Source: Hassallia byssoidea VB512170
GTDB taxonomy: Bacteria; Cyanobacteriota; Cyanobacteriia; Cyanobacteriales; Nostocaceae
DNA: 64,000 nucleotides
Assembly: GCF_000817785.2 (NCBI RefSeq)
Contig: NZ_JTCM02000028.1
Span: 1-64,000, forward strand
Reading direction: 5' to 3'
Part shown: positions 52,000 through 60,721 of the stretch, in pieces
Layout of the letters: each line of letters begins with the position of its first letter
Position numbering within the stretch: the stretch's first letter is position 1
Notes under the pieces: model-generated
Told to the model about the DNA's origin: nothing
Database searches by the model: none
The model's input: only the letters and a program-made list of their open reading frames with translations
Program-made: the position numbers and the translations under genes

Positions 52000-52287
52000 A
52001 TGAAAATATTTCAAGTTATCGAAGAGGCATTAATCACAAAACCAGCAATTCCACACAATCCATATAAGGAGTCATTGAAAAATTGGGCAAAGTATTGCCT
52101 GCAAGACAGAGGTTTTAAAGTAGTATATGCTCAAAATGCCGACTTTGCTATTGAACCCAAAGGCAGCGAAAAGCTTTATTTTAAAGTCACAAATAATGCG
52201 GCTGATGTGGATGATTCTTGTAATTGGATAGTTTGGGATAGTACAGCAAAAAGCGCCAGCATCATTCCTCTTTCTACATCAAAATAG
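52000..52287 (+). CDS. Small hypothetical protein
   Basis: This 95-residue soluble protein is not recognised. It has a helical start (MKIFQVIEEALI), a central KESLKNWAKYCLQDRGFKVVY, and two strands (LYFKVTNNAADVDDSCNWIVW). Length, codon use and a sensible amphipathic pattern suggest a real gene. It has no ribosome site because STRR DNA lies right before the ATG; translation initiation may be weak. Confidence 0.6.
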   Translation: MKIFQVIEEALITKPAIPHNPYKESLKNWAKYCLQDRGFKVVYAQNADFAIEPKGSEKLYFKVTNNAADVDDSCNWIVWDSTAKSASIIPLSTSK

Positions 52288-52508
52288 CAAATCTTAAGTA
52301 GGGTGCCCTGCGGCGCTTTAATCTTATTTCATGAAAAATCATACCAAAACATGCGGCTAACGCACCCTACAGTCAAATTTTGAGGAAAAATACACAGAGT
52401 AATTTATACCTTCAAAATATTTTTATATTTTAAGTAGATGAAGTGTCATAATTAGTAATATCACCAGATGCTGATTCTCTCACTAAAACCTTTGAGCGTG
52501 TATAGACC

Positions 52509-52790
52509 ATGACAAATTATGCAACTTTAGTTCCCGAATTTGAAGAATTATTTAGACAAAAGCTAAAGCTAAATAATTGTCGGCTGATAAAGAAAAGACA
52601 AGAGAATAATTATCAAATTACTACTCCTGCCAAAGACATTTTTTTGATGTCTTGGCAGGAATTTCCGGAAGTTAACTTGATTTATCAGCCTGTCGGGGTA
52701 CGCACAGAACAAACTTTAGTTTATGAACGGGCTATTCGTTCGCATCTTAATTTTTGTCTGAGTAGCATTCAAGATAAAGTTGCTTCTTGA
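52509..52790 (+). CDS. Small hypothetical protein
   Basis: This 93-residue protein is not recognised. It has an N-terminal helix (PEFEELFRQKLKLNNCRLIK), strands (NNYQITTPAKDIFLMSW) and a C-terminal helix (RAIRSHLNFCLSSIQDKV). No known catalytic motif. The gap before it (about 220 bp) carries a GTAGGGTGC-type repeat at 52300-52370. Confidence 0.55.
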   Translation: MTNYATLVPEFEELFRQKLKLNNCRLIKKRQENNYQITTPAKDIFLMSWQEFPEVNLIYQPVGVRTEQTLVYERAIRSHLNFCLSSIQDKVAS

Positions 52791-52847
52791 TTGCTATTAT
52801 TGCTGAATTTTCAAGAAACACAAGGCAGCTATTCTAAAGGCACAGAC

Positions 52848-53603
52848 TCATCTCTGCGGCTTTTCAAACACCATTAGATGCTGCTGTGGTAGCAAGTTTT
52901 TGGTTTCCCTCCAAGTCAAACCAACAGCTTGCATTTCTTTTTTTACTTGTTTCTGAGTCATCTTGTGCAAAGCTTTAATCATCACAAAGGGATTTTCGCC
53001 TCGGTATTCAACCAAAACGACTCTACCACCAGGTTTAAGGGCTTTGATAATTCCTTGCATCACTTCAAAGGGATACTCAAATTCGTGGTAAGCATCGACC
53101 ATTATCGCCAAATCTACACTTTCAGGCGGTAGGTTGGGGTTACTCTCCGTTGCTAAAATCGGTTCAACGTTGCTGATATTTTTCTCTTTTTTCAAAGACT
53201 TAATTATATCTAACATTTCTGGCTGAATATCCACAGCAAACACCTTTCCTTTGGGAATTAACGGTGCGATGCGAAAGCTTAAATAACCTGTACCGGCGCC
53301 AATGTCTGCAACGACATCGTTAGGTTTGAGGTCGATCGCGTTTACAATCTTACTAGGCTGTTCTTCTGCTTCACGGCTTGGTCTTTCTAGCCATGAAGCG
53401 CCGGTGTGTCCCATAACTTGCGCTATTTCTCGTCCTTGGTAGAATTTGCCGATACCGTCTGGGCTGTGGATAGACTTATATTGATATGTTGCGGATGCTG
53501 TAGGTGCTGTTGGTGACAGCGTAGGTTTAAGTAGCCAGCTGCACAGTATTAATAGGATGCCTACGGTTAAAAATACAAATTTATCTTTTAGTTTAAATTT
53601 CAT
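52848..53603 (-). CDS. Membrane-anchored class I methyltransferase
   Basis: This is a 251-residue protein. An N-terminal hydrophobic segment (FVFLTVGILLILCSWLL, about 9-25) is followed by a Pro/Ser-rich linker, then a SAM methyltransferase domain: motif I VADIGAGTGYLSFRIA (about 100-115), AVDIQPEMLDIIKS and LKPGGRVVLVEYRG. The hydrophobic segment looks like a signal anchor, which would put the domain on the periplasmic side; SAM is not expected there, so an inside orientation is more likely. Substrate is unknown. It lies convergent to the 52509 gene. Confidence 0.88.
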   Translation of the reverse strand: MKFKLKDKFVFLTVGILLILCSWLLKPTLSPTAPTASATYQYKSIHSPDGIGKFYQGREIAQVMGHTGASWLERPSREAEEQPSKIVNAIDLKPNDVVADIGAGTGYLSFRIAPLIPKGKVFAVDIQPEMLDIIKSLKKEKNISNVEPILATESNPNLPPESVDLAIMVDAYHEFEYPFEVMQGIIKALKPGGRVVLVEYRGENPFVMIKALHKMTQKQVKKEMQAVGLTWRETKNLLPQQHLMVFEKPQR

Positions 53604-53725
53604 TGTTTGATTGGTTTTATTTTGTAGTCAGCACTTTAGTGCTGAAAATAAACGTGAAAACGCCTACTACCATATTTTATATAACTACAAGCGGGGTTAT
53701 CCTCCCCCGCCATTTAGCCAAAAAT

Positions 53726-55297
53726 TTAAATCACAAACGCTTCCATTGCCCGATCGCTCCAATTTTCTCCTACTCGCTCTGCCACAAACGGTCTAATGAT
53801 AAACTTGGGTGGGGAACCGGATTGTACATCAATTCGCACGAATGAATAAGGCAATCGTCGATGTGGTTTGTAGCCCTCGCGACCAACATAAAGCAAGGAA
53901 TCCGCAATTTTACGGCTTTTACTGCCGTCAATTTCCTCAAAAGTTTCCATCAATTCTCTTCCCTCTTTGCGTTGGCGACGGGGAAAATGACCGCTACCAC
54001 CACTAATGATACAGTTAATATGCGAGTCTGCGTATCCAGTATCAGCGGTGCGGAGATATTCTAAGCAGTGCGCGTGACCGTTGAAGATTAAATCGACTAT
54101 CGAACGTCCTTGAGTTAGAGAACCAACCTGAAGCGCGACCGCATCAAAACAAGCACGCAAGCGACGACGAACTGCTAATGTTTGCGCTTGATGCCATTTA
54201 TTGCTTTCAGTGACGTAGGGCGGATGATGAAAGTAAATTATACGTCCGCGCACGTCTGAAGTGTGCCAAGATTCAATTAATCTTTGTTTTAACCATTCGA
54301 GTTGTTCAAAGTCGATCGCAGACGGTTTGTGAGATGCAAGTTGTTTCTCGATGTCAACTTTGATTTCGTTGATTTGGTCTAATTTGGCACTGAGTTCATC
54401 GAGTTGTTCTGCTTGTTTGGGGTTATCTGGGTTGAGGCGATCGCATAATCCCAAAATCTCTGATTCTTCTTGGTCTATTTCCCGCCGACGTTTTTCTAAT
54501 TCCCGGCGATTAATTTCTCCTTCTTTGGTTGCCGGCAGCGGTAATGGTTCATTAAAAGTATTCGAGTCGAGAGCGAAAAAGTCAATACCGCCGTAACGAA
54601 ACGTATAATAACGATTGGGCAAGCGGGTAAAGTGTCCGGGTTGATAACGCAAACAGCGCCCGGTGTCACTTTTTGCCGTATAATGCTTATCAAGGTGACG
54701 TTCTAACTCTTTGGGAGAAGCGATCGCCTGCAAATAATCAAGAAATGCTTTTGCATAAGCATTGCCTTGATACGAACCATGCCAGCCTATCTCAATATCT
54801 TTATAGCGGAACATCCGCCGTAAAGGTTGCGTTGTTCCGGTCAGCCAGCGATACATCAACGGTACATCGTAGTAATCGTGATTACCAGGGACGGGTAATA
54901 TTGGTAGATTGAAGACCATGCGATCGTAACGAATGCTTTTAGGATTCTCGCCATTCTCCAAAAACTCGCGGTAAGGCTCAATAAAGTTTGAGCGATAATA
55001 CTCATGGGAACCGACGACATAAATAACATCCCCCGTATGCAACACAAAACGGCAAGAATCGCGGTGAGGCAGCATTAATTCCGCGATTTTGCGTTGAGGA
55101 TGTTCACCATAATGCGACTTAGTGCCAGTATCACCGATAACCATAAAAGAAAAATCTGGGCGATCGTCTCTACCGTCATCTAAAACCATACTCGTTTGGT
55201 CAATTCCGCGTGATACAATACTCGAATGATTCCATCGCACTCGTTCCTTCATCTTTTGGATTTTCACTGGAATCGGTGGATCGGATATTAACTTCAT
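53726..55297 (-). CDS. Large metallophosphoesterase with coiled-coil insertion
   Basis: This 523-residue calcineurin-like phosphoesterase has motifs VIGDTGTKS, TGDVIY, PVPGNHDYYD, YFHHPPYV and FNGHAHCLEY. Between the third and fourth motifs lies an insertion of about 60 residues of charged helix (RRELEKRRREIDQEESEI; DELSAKLDQINEIKVDIEKQ), likely a coiled-coil arm. The substrate is unknown. I choose the ATG at 55297 (MKLISDPP) over that at 55312 (MGVST). The C-terminal part (RLPYSFVRIDVQSG) adds a small beta domain. Confidence 0.92.
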   Translation of the reverse strand: MKLISDPPIPVKIQKMKERVRWNHSSIVSRGIDQTSMVLDDGRDDRPDFSFMVIGDTGTKSHYGEHPQRKIAELMLPHRDSCRFVLHTGDVIYVVGSHEYYRSNFIEPYREFLENGENPKSIRYDRMVFNLPILPVPGNHDYYDVPLMYRWLTGTTQPLRRMFRYKDIEIGWHGSYQGNAYAKAFLDYLQAIASPKELERHLDKHYTAKSDTGRCLRYQPGHFTRLPNRYYTFRYGGIDFFALDSNTFNEPLPLPATKEGEINRRELEKRRREIDQEESEILGLCDRLNPDNPKQAEQLDELSAKLDQINEIKVDIEKQLASHKPSAIDFEQLEWLKQRLIESWHTSDVRGRIIYFHHPPYVTESNKWHQAQTLAVRRRLRACFDAVALQVGSLTQGRSIVDLIFNGHAHCLEYLRTADTGYADSHINCIISGGSGHFPRRQRKEGRELMETFEEIDGSKSRKIADSLLYVGREGYKPHRRLPYSFVRIDVQSGSPPKFIIRPFVAERVGENWSDRAMEAFVI

Positions 55298-55335
55298 CGT
55301 AGATACTCCCAAATTTGAGTTTACCTTGATAGCTT

Positions 55336-55390
55336 CGTAGTGAGGACTTCAGTCCTCATCTTATGAGATAAGGACTGAAGTCCTTACTAC
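55336..55390. repeat. Three-stem palindromic repeat element, second copy
   Basis: An outer GTAGT...ACTAC pair encloses GAGGACTTCAGTCCTC and AAGGACTGAAGTCCTT hairpins. The architecture matches the element at 23076-23133, with stem sequences altered in a compensating way. Confidence 0.8.
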
Positions 55391-55399
55391 AGCAAACAT

Positions 55400-55653
55400 C
55401 CTCAGAAGGTCAACGATGAGCCTCAGAACCTCAACATTGAGCCTCAGAAGGTCAACTTCGAGCCTCAGAAGGTCAACGATGAGCCTCAGAAGGTCAACAT
55501 TGAGCCTCAGAAGGTCAACGATGAGCCTCAGAAGGTCAACTTTGAGCCTCAGAAGGTCAACATTGAGCTTCAGAAGGTCAACGATGACCCTTTGAACTCG
55601 AAGTTTCATGTTCTGAACTCGAAGTTTCATGTTCTGAACTCGAAGTTTCAATC
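55400..55653. repeat. Two adjacent 21-bp tandem arrays
   Basis: Nine units of CCTCAGAAGGTCAACGATGAG (positions 15-18 vary) occupy 55400-55588. After CC come three units of TCTGAACTCGAAGTTTCATGT (55591-55653). Both arrays have a strict 21-bp period. On the minus strand they translate as heptads LRLxVDL and LRVQNMK in one 96-codon frame (55361-55651), which is repeat-born and probably not a gene. Confidence 0.93.
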
Positions 55654-55801
55654 TGGTAGGGTGCGTTATGGACGGAACGTTCTAACGCACCGAACATGTG
55701 GGATGGTGCGTTGCGCTACGCGACAACACACCCTACTGCTACAGACGCGATTAATCGCGTCTCTACTCCCCCCCTTTGTACAGACGCGATTAATCGCGTC
55801 T
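55654..55801. repeat. GTAGGGTGCGTTA repeat and two AGACGCG palindromes
   Basis: A GTAGGGTGCGTTATGGA...TCTAACGCACC inverted repeat (55655-55690) is followed by a GTGCGTTGCGCTACGCGACAACACAC hairpin. Two identical palindromes, AGACGCGATTAATCGCGTCT, lie at 55743-55762 and 55782-55801. The second ends at the base before the TAG stop of the ABC transporter gene (minus strand). Confidence 0.92.
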
Positions 55802-57634
55802 CTACTGATACCCGGCTGCTTGCAATAAGAATAACTTCGCATAGCGTCCCCCAGCTTGCAATAACTCATCGTGAGTTCCCTGTTCTATCACTTCCCCATT
55901 TTCAATCACCACGATTTTGTCAGCCATCCGCACTGTAGAAAAGCGGTGAGAAATTAACAATACCATCTGATTTTTGGTTAAAGCGCGAAAATGATTGAAA
56001 ATATCAAACTCAGCTTGAGCATCCATTGCTGATGTCGGTTCATCTAAAACCAAAATATCTGCACTATCTCGCATAAAAGCACGAGAAAGAGCTATTTTTT
56101 GCCACTGTCCCCCAGAAAGTTCTTGTCCACCCTTGAACCATTTACCAAGCTGAGTTGTAAAACCTGCGGGTAACTTCTCTACAAAAGGTAGTGCCATGCC
56201 TTTTTCAGCGGCAATTTCCCAAAGTTCTCTATCTTCTAATCGTTCCACATCACCGACACCGATATTCTCGCCGACGGTGAATTGATAGCGAACAAAGTTC
56301 TGGAAAATTACACCAATACGCCGACGCAATACATCGACATCCCATTCTTGCAAGTCTAAGCCATCGAGTAAGATGCGTCCGGAGTCTGGATAATAAAGCC
56401 GAGTCAGCAGTTTAATTAAGGTTGTCTTCCCAGAACCATTTTCACCAACGATCGCTAGTTTTTCACCTGGTCGCAAATGTAGAGATATATTTCTTAACGC
56501 TGGTTGCGAATTTCCCGGATAGGTAAATGTCATGTTCTCAAAACGAATACCATCTTTGGGTTTGACACCTTTGGTTGCTTTACCTATTGCCGTTGGTACT
56601 TCTTCTTCGAGAAAATCGTACAAATTGGAGAGATACAAGTTATCTTCATACATCCCGCCGATGGAAGTCAACGCCCCGGAAAAAGTAGTTTGTCCTTGGC
56701 GGAATACGGTGAGATACATTGTCATATCTCCTAAAGTAATTCTCCCCGCCACGGTTTCTATAACAATCCAAGCATAGGCGATGTAAAAACCAGCAGTAGA
56801 AAGTAAACTTAATAGATATCCCCACAAGCCCCGACGCAAAGTTAAATCGCGATCTTCGCCATAAAGCCGATTAAATAGAGCGTGATAACGTCCTAACAGC
56901 ATATCCCCCAGCTGATAGAGTTTGACTTCTTTGGCAAAATCTTCTCTAGCAAGCAGGGTTTCTAAATAATGCTGTTCGCGGGTTTCTGGCGCCCGCCAAC
57001 TAAACAGCCGGAAAGCTTGTGCCGCAAACTTCGTTTCCACAAAGAATGCAGGCATCCCGGCTAAAATTAGAACTAACAACGCCCAAACAGAAAACTTGAC
57101 AAGCAAAGCTCCATATGTTATAAGTGAAAGAGCGCTTTGCACCAAGCCGAATGTGCGCGTTACCAAAGAAAGGGGACGAGTTGAAGCTTCTCGCCGCGCA
57201 TTCGTCAATTTGTCGTAAAATTCCGAGTCCTCAAACTGGGTGAGATCCAAAGTGAGGGACTTTTCCAAGATAAGAACGTTGACCCGTTGACCGAGTAACA
57301 CGCGCAGTAACGATTGACAGACGGAAAGTCCTCGTTGAGTAGCAGCTAATAAAGCAACAGCGATCGCTTCTAAGCCAACATACATCAACGGGTGAGAATT
57401 ATTGACAAAATCGCTACTGTATGTATGCGATTGAGCGGCAAAAATGACCGCATCGACAATTAACTTACCGATGTAGGCGATCGCAGCAGGCAAAAGACCA
57501 GCCACTAAAGTTAAAGTGGCAAGAATAATAGTTAAAAAGCGGCTAGTAGTCCACACCAAGTTGACAGCACGTCCACTGTAGCGGAATACGGAAAGTGATT
57601 GACGCAGAGCGTTTCGTTTCTTTTGAGTCCTCAT
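55802..57634 (-). CDS. ABC transporter, fused permease-ATPase (exporter type)
   Basis: This is a 610-residue half-transporter. Six transmembrane helices lie in the first 340 residues, and the ATPase domain has Walker A GENGSGKTT, signature ELSGGQWQKIALSRA, Walker B ILVLDEPTSAMD and LLISHRFSTV. It acts as a homodimer exporting lipids, peptides or drugs; the substrate is unknown. The first residues (RTQKKRNALRQSLSVF) are basic and cytosolic. Directly after the stop codon begin palindromic repeats, likely transcript-ending structures. It is monocistronic. Confidence 0.95.
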   Translation of the reverse strand: MRTQKKRNALRQSLSVFRYSGRAVNLVWTTSRFLTIILATLTLVAGLLPAAIAYIGKLIVDAVIFAAQSHTYSSDFVNNSHPLMYVGLEAIAVALLAATQRGLSVCQSLLRVLLGQRVNVLILEKSLTLDLTQFEDSEFYDKLTNARREASTRPLSLVTRTFGLVQSALSLITYGALLVKFSVWALLVLILAGMPAFFVETKFAAQAFRLFSWRAPETREQHYLETLLAREDFAKEVKLYQLGDMLLGRYHALFNRLYGEDRDLTLRRGLWGYLLSLLSTAGFYIAYAWIVIETVAGRITLGDMTMYLTVFRQGQTTFSGALTSIGGMYEDNLYLSNLYDFLEEEVPTAIGKATKGVKPKDGIRFENMTFTYPGNSQPALRNISLHLRPGEKLAIVGENGSGKTTLIKLLTRLYYPDSGRILLDGLDLQEWDVDVLRRRIGVIFQNFVRYQFTVGENIGVGDVERLEDRELWEIAAEKGMALPFVEKLPAGFTTQLGKWFKGGQELSGGQWQKIALSRAFMRDSADILVLDEPTSAMDAQAEFDIFNHFRALTKNQMVLLISHRFSTVRMADKIVVIENGEVIEQGTHDELLQAGGRYAKLFLLQAAGYQ

Positions 57635-57735
57635 TATTCATTTTATAGCGTGAAGTGCCCCTTAATTGCTGCCGATGGTAAAGGGGAGTGCGATCGCTTT
57701 CCTTTGAGGAGTCTAAATAGGCGATCGTTCAACTT

Positions 57736-58131
57736 TTAAGGAACAACATTCACGAATCCAAATTGACGAAAGTGATGATCTAAGGTGAATGCCTCAGTCA
57801 AATTAAGTTTACTCATCACAACTCGACTAGTGCAGTCTGTGAAACTCCAGTTTTTATCTGAGAACTGACGGAAAATCTGCCAGCTTTGTTGAATATCTTC
57901 TTCACTCAGGTAATAGATGGTTGCAAGCACACCTGAAAAGAATGCCTCTCCCAAACTCATTGCCCTGAAAGCTTCACCACGAGTTCTCAACAGCGTAAGG
58001 GTTTCATCTACTATGTAATCTGTCGTCAGCAATGGCTGATTGTTCTGATTAACCCATAAAGATGCTGCTTGATGATCTGTATCTGAAGGAACGATACTGG
58101 CAAACCAAGCACTAGTATCCACAAAAATCAT
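57736..58131 (-). CDS. PIN-domain ribonuclease toxin (VapC-like)
   Basis: This is a 131-residue PIN domain with the acidic site Asp5 (MIFVDTSAWF), Glu43 (YIVDETLTLL), Asp99 (SFTDCTS) and Asp118 (FTLDHHF). PIN toxins cleave RNA in a Mg-dependent way, often tRNA or rRNA. The gene overlaps its upstream partner by 4 bp (ATGA), typical for toxin-antitoxin translational coupling. The antitoxin is of the DUF104 type, not a classical VapB. Confidence 0.93.
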   Translation of the reverse strand: MIFVDTSAWFASIVPSDTDHQAASLWVNQNNQPLLTTDYIVDETLTLLRTRGEAFRAMSLGEAFFSGVLATIYYLSEEDIQQSWQIFRQFSDKNWSFTDCTSRVVMSKLNLTEAFTLDHHFRQFGFVNVVP

Positions 58132-58367
58132 ATTGCATCATGCTCAGGATAGAGAATGCTATCATGATCTCGACCGGAGAAGCGATCATTGCTTCCTTCT
58201 AAAGGCATAGAAGCGATTTTTGCCAAAATATCTTTTGCAGATTGGACTTTAGGTTTAGCCTCGCTGGGAATAACAATAACTTCAACGCGAGTTCCCTCAG
58301 CTAATGGAATTGGTTGTGATAGTCTGAGTACTCCCTCTTCATAAACAGCTTCTATAGTTATTGCCAT
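58128..58367 (-). CDS. DUF104/AF2212-like antitoxin
   Basis: This is a 79-residue protein. The N-terminus (ITIEAVYEEGVLRLSQPIPLAEGTRVEV) is the DUF104 beta-barrel signature, found in antitoxins paired with PIN toxins. The C-terminal part is polar and probably wraps the toxin's active site. It is the first gene of the pair and should autoregulate with the toxin. No inverted repeat was clear in the short upstream region. Confidence 0.92.
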   Translation of the reverse strand: MAITIEAVYEEGVLRLSQPIPLAEGTRVEVIVIPSEAKPKVQSAKDILAKIASMPLEGSNDRFSGRDHDSILYPEHDAI

Positions 58368-58446
58368 CAGCTATTGCCTCATAGACTAGCACTTCTTATC
58401 ATTACATAGTACCTTTTAGCTGAGGTTGTCAGCCTATAAGTGAACC

Positions 58447-59190
58447 TCACTTCAGATGACTAATTAACCAATTTAACGCGGCTTCGACATTTGTAACGCG
58501 ATCGCCTTGCAAAACAGCCGGACGCTGTACCATCACAACAGGGATATTCAACTCTCGTGCTGCAATAATCTTGGCGTAAGTCGCATCACCACCGCTATTT
58601 TTACTTACAATAGTGTCGATCGCGTGCTGAATCAACAATTGCCGTTCCGAAGCCAGGGTGAAAGGTCCTCTATCATATAATAGTAAACCTTTTGGTACTA
58701 AAGTATTTGGTTGTGGCGGGTCAATCATCCGCATGAGAAACCAAATATCCTCTATGTGGGCAAAAGCCGCAAGTTCTTGTCTGCCGATAGTGAGGAAAAC
58801 TCGCTTTGGGCGATCGCTTAACTTCAAAGCAGCAGCTTCAATGCTTTCAACTTCTATCCAATTGTCCCCCATAACTCGCTGCCACATCGGGCGCACCAAC
58901 ATCAACGCGGGAATGTTTACCTCAGTTGCAGATGCGATCGCATTCAGCGAGATTTGCGCTGCAAACGGATGGGTCGCATCAACAAGCAAATCAATTGCTT
59001 CATCACGCAGATATGCAGTTAATCCGGCTACACCACCAAAGCCACCAATTCGTACATTACCTGCCACATCTTTTGGTTGACGAGTGCGACCAGCCAGGGA
59101 CACCATCACCTCAATTCCTGGAAGATTTGCCGCTTTCGCCGCTAATTCAGCCGCATCACCGGTTCCACCCAGAATTAATACCCGCTTCAT
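58447..59190 (-). CDS. cobK: Precorrin-6A reductase
   Basis: This 247-residue CobK/CbiJ enzyme reduces precorrin-6A (or its cobalt form) with NADPH in cobalamin ring synthesis. Signatures: RVLILGGTGDAAELA at the start, GGFGGVAGLTAYL, LLVDATHPFAAQIS and KNSGGDATYAKIIAARELNI plus VMVQRPA near the end. The length is normal. No other cobalamin gene and no cobalamin riboswitch is visible in the adjoining 146-bp gap. Confidence 0.95.
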   Translation of the reverse strand: MKRVLILGGTGDAAELAAKAANLPGIEVMVSLAGRTRQPKDVAGNVRIGGFGGVAGLTAYLRDEAIDLLVDATHPFAAQISLNAIASATEVNIPALMLVRPMWQRVMGDNWIEVESIEAAALKLSDRPKRVFLTIGRQELAAFAHIEDIWFLMRMIDPPQPNTLVPKGLLLYDRGPFTLASERQLLIQHAIDTIVSKNSGGDATYAKIIAARELNIPVVMVQRPAVLQGDRVTNVEAALNWLISHLK

Positions 59191-59336
59191 ACTTTACATA
59201 GAATTAATTTTTACCCAAAAACATAATAATAGCGCCTACCTAACTACAGGCAAGCGCTACTGCTTTAATTAAATTCAGGGATAAATATATTTAGACTTCC
59301 CCGAAGTATATTATTAATTGATTGCAATTGAACTTA
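59191..59336. other. Intergenic region
   Basis: These 146 bases separate two same-strand genes. An AGCGCCT...AGGC(AA)GCGCT inverted repeat at about 59232-59259 could end the GlsB-like transcript or fold in the cobK leader. Confidence 0.5.
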
Positions 59337-59609
59337 TTACACAGCACTTCTGCGGGTGATTAGATTCCACAAGAAAACTGCAACGATTGCACCAAGAACA
59401 GCTACTAAAATACCGGGGATGCTGAAAGTAGGAGTTGCTAGAGCTAAAGTCCCTGTACTAAAGAATACGCCCAAACTACCGCCCACAAAAGCACCAATGA
59501 TTCCTAACAAAATGGTTCCTAAAATTCCGCCGCCTTGATGACCGGGGTAGATAGCCTTAGCAATGGCACCAGCAATTAGACCTAAAACAATCCAAGCAAG
59601 AATATTCAT
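59337..59609 (-). CDS. GlsB/YeaQ/YmgE-family stress membrane protein
   Basis: This 90-residue protein with three hydrophobic segments belongs to the transglycosylase-associated (YeaQ/YmgE/GlsB) family. It shows ILAWIVLGLIAGAIAKAIYPG, then QGGGILGTILLGIIGAFVGG, then a final helix before the basic tail LITRRSAV. Members are general stress-induced small membrane proteins; the biochemical role is unknown. Confidence 0.93.
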   Translation of the reverse strand: MNILAWIVLGLIAGAIAKAIYPGHQGGGILGTILLGIIGAFVGGSLGVFFSTGTLALATPTFSIPGILVAVLGAIVAVFLWNLITRRSAV

Positions 59610-59977
59610 GTTCCGTTAATTCAGTGAAGGTTTTTTCTAACAAATACACAATAACAATTCAAACCCTGGCATCCAATCTGCCAACAGAACTAATTGTTAT
59701 TAGCCTCAAGGCATAGTAAAGACGTTTTGGCAAAACGTCTCTACTCTTACTTCTTTTGACATACGCCTCAATTGAAATAAGTAATAACCTAAAAAAAAGC
59801 TCCTAGTTGGTCTAAAACTAGAAGCTTCAAAGATTATTGCTTGGTAATGATTGCAGTATATGCATTTCTAATTACTTGTTTCCTCTACTAGAAGAGTTAG
59901 CCGTTGCTGAATATAAAGGTAGAGAACCGAAATTGCTCGTAGAGACGTTCGGTGCGGAACGTCTCTACAGATAAAAT
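59610..59977. other. Intergenic region with terminator and repeats
   Basis: This stretch of 368 bases has no gene. It holds GACGTTTTGGCAAAACGTC (about 59721-59739), the pentapeptide-gene terminator (59791-59827) and a GTAGAGACGTTC...GAACGTCTCTAC hairpin (59939-59969) placed just before the pentapeptide gene's stop. Confidence 0.75.
59791..59827 (-). terminator. Terminator downstream of the pentapeptide-repeat gene
   Basis: On the minus strand a stem AAGCTTCTAGTT / AACTAGGAGCTT is followed by eight T's. It is a strong intrinsic terminator, 150 bp beyond the pentapeptide gene's stop. Confidence 0.88.
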
Positions 59978-60685
59978 TTAGATACTATTGTTTCTAAGGC
60001 ACTCTTCCAAGTCTCTTTCTATAAACTTGGCACCTGTCAAATTAGCCCCACTCAAGTTGGAAAAGTGAAAATTTGCGCCTCTCAGGTCTGAATACGCTAG
60101 ATTTGCTCCTCTGAGGTCTGCATGACTTAAGTTAACTTCACTTAAATTAGCCCTAGTTAAATTAGCCCCCCTCAAATCAGCTAGTTGCAAATCTGTTTTA
60201 GTTAAGTTTGTCCTGACTAAGTATGCCTGACTCAGGTCGGCTGCACTCAAATTAGCTTCACTTAAATCTGCCGCTGTTAAATCAACTTTGCTTAAGTCGG
60301 CTTTGCTTAAATTAGCCAAATTCAACTTTGCATAACTGAGGTTAGCTTCACTCAGCTTCACTGATGCCAGCATTGCACACCTCAAGTTAGCATTGATAAA
60401 ATTCCTCTCTCCTGCTGCATAACGCTTTATCAGTTCATCACTCTTCAACGAAGCTAAACAAGCAAAACATGTCCCGCTATAACACCATTTTGCATCCACC
60501 AAATTAGCCGCAGTGTTAACCGCTACCTCATCACATTTGCTCATCACTACACCATTGCAGCCATCCCACTGACCGCCGAGTATAAAAGCAACATCAGAAG
60601 CCGCTGCTACTGAGTCAAATAGCAAAATAGGCTGCTGTTTTTGCCGTGACCAACTATTCAAAGCAATCGATATAATATTTTTCAT
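59978..60685 (-). CDS. Pentapeptide-repeat protein
   Basis: This is a 235-residue protein. Residues about 95-225 are A(D/N)Lxx repeats (LSKADLSKVD, LRGANLTRANL, LSHADLRGANL) that form a four-sided right-handed beta-helix. The N-terminal 90 residues are different and Cys-rich (CDEVAV, KWCYSGTCFACLASL), which is unusual and may bind metal or form disulphides. The role is unknown. The N-terminal 40 residues are weakly hydrophobic, not a clear signal peptide. Confidence 0.92.
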   Translation of the reverse strand: MKNIISIALNSWSRQKQQPILLFDSVAAASDVAFILGGQWDGCNGVVMSKCDEVAVNTAANLVDAKWCYSGTCFACLASLKSDELIKRYAAGERNFINANLRCAMLASVKLSEANLSYAKLNLANLSKADLSKVDLTAADLSEANLSAADLSQAYLVRTNLTKTDLQLADLRGANLTRANLSEVNLSHADLRGANLAYSDLRGANFHFSNLSGANLTGAKFIERDLEECLRNNSI

Positions 60686-60721
60686 TTCTATAGCTGAGGT
60701 AACGCATTTTACTGTCTAAAC

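Noticed and set aside
55361-55651. 96-codon minus frame of leucine heptads
   Set aside because: It exactly mirrors the 21-bp DNA repeats, with no ribosome site; kept as a repeat finding rather than a gene.
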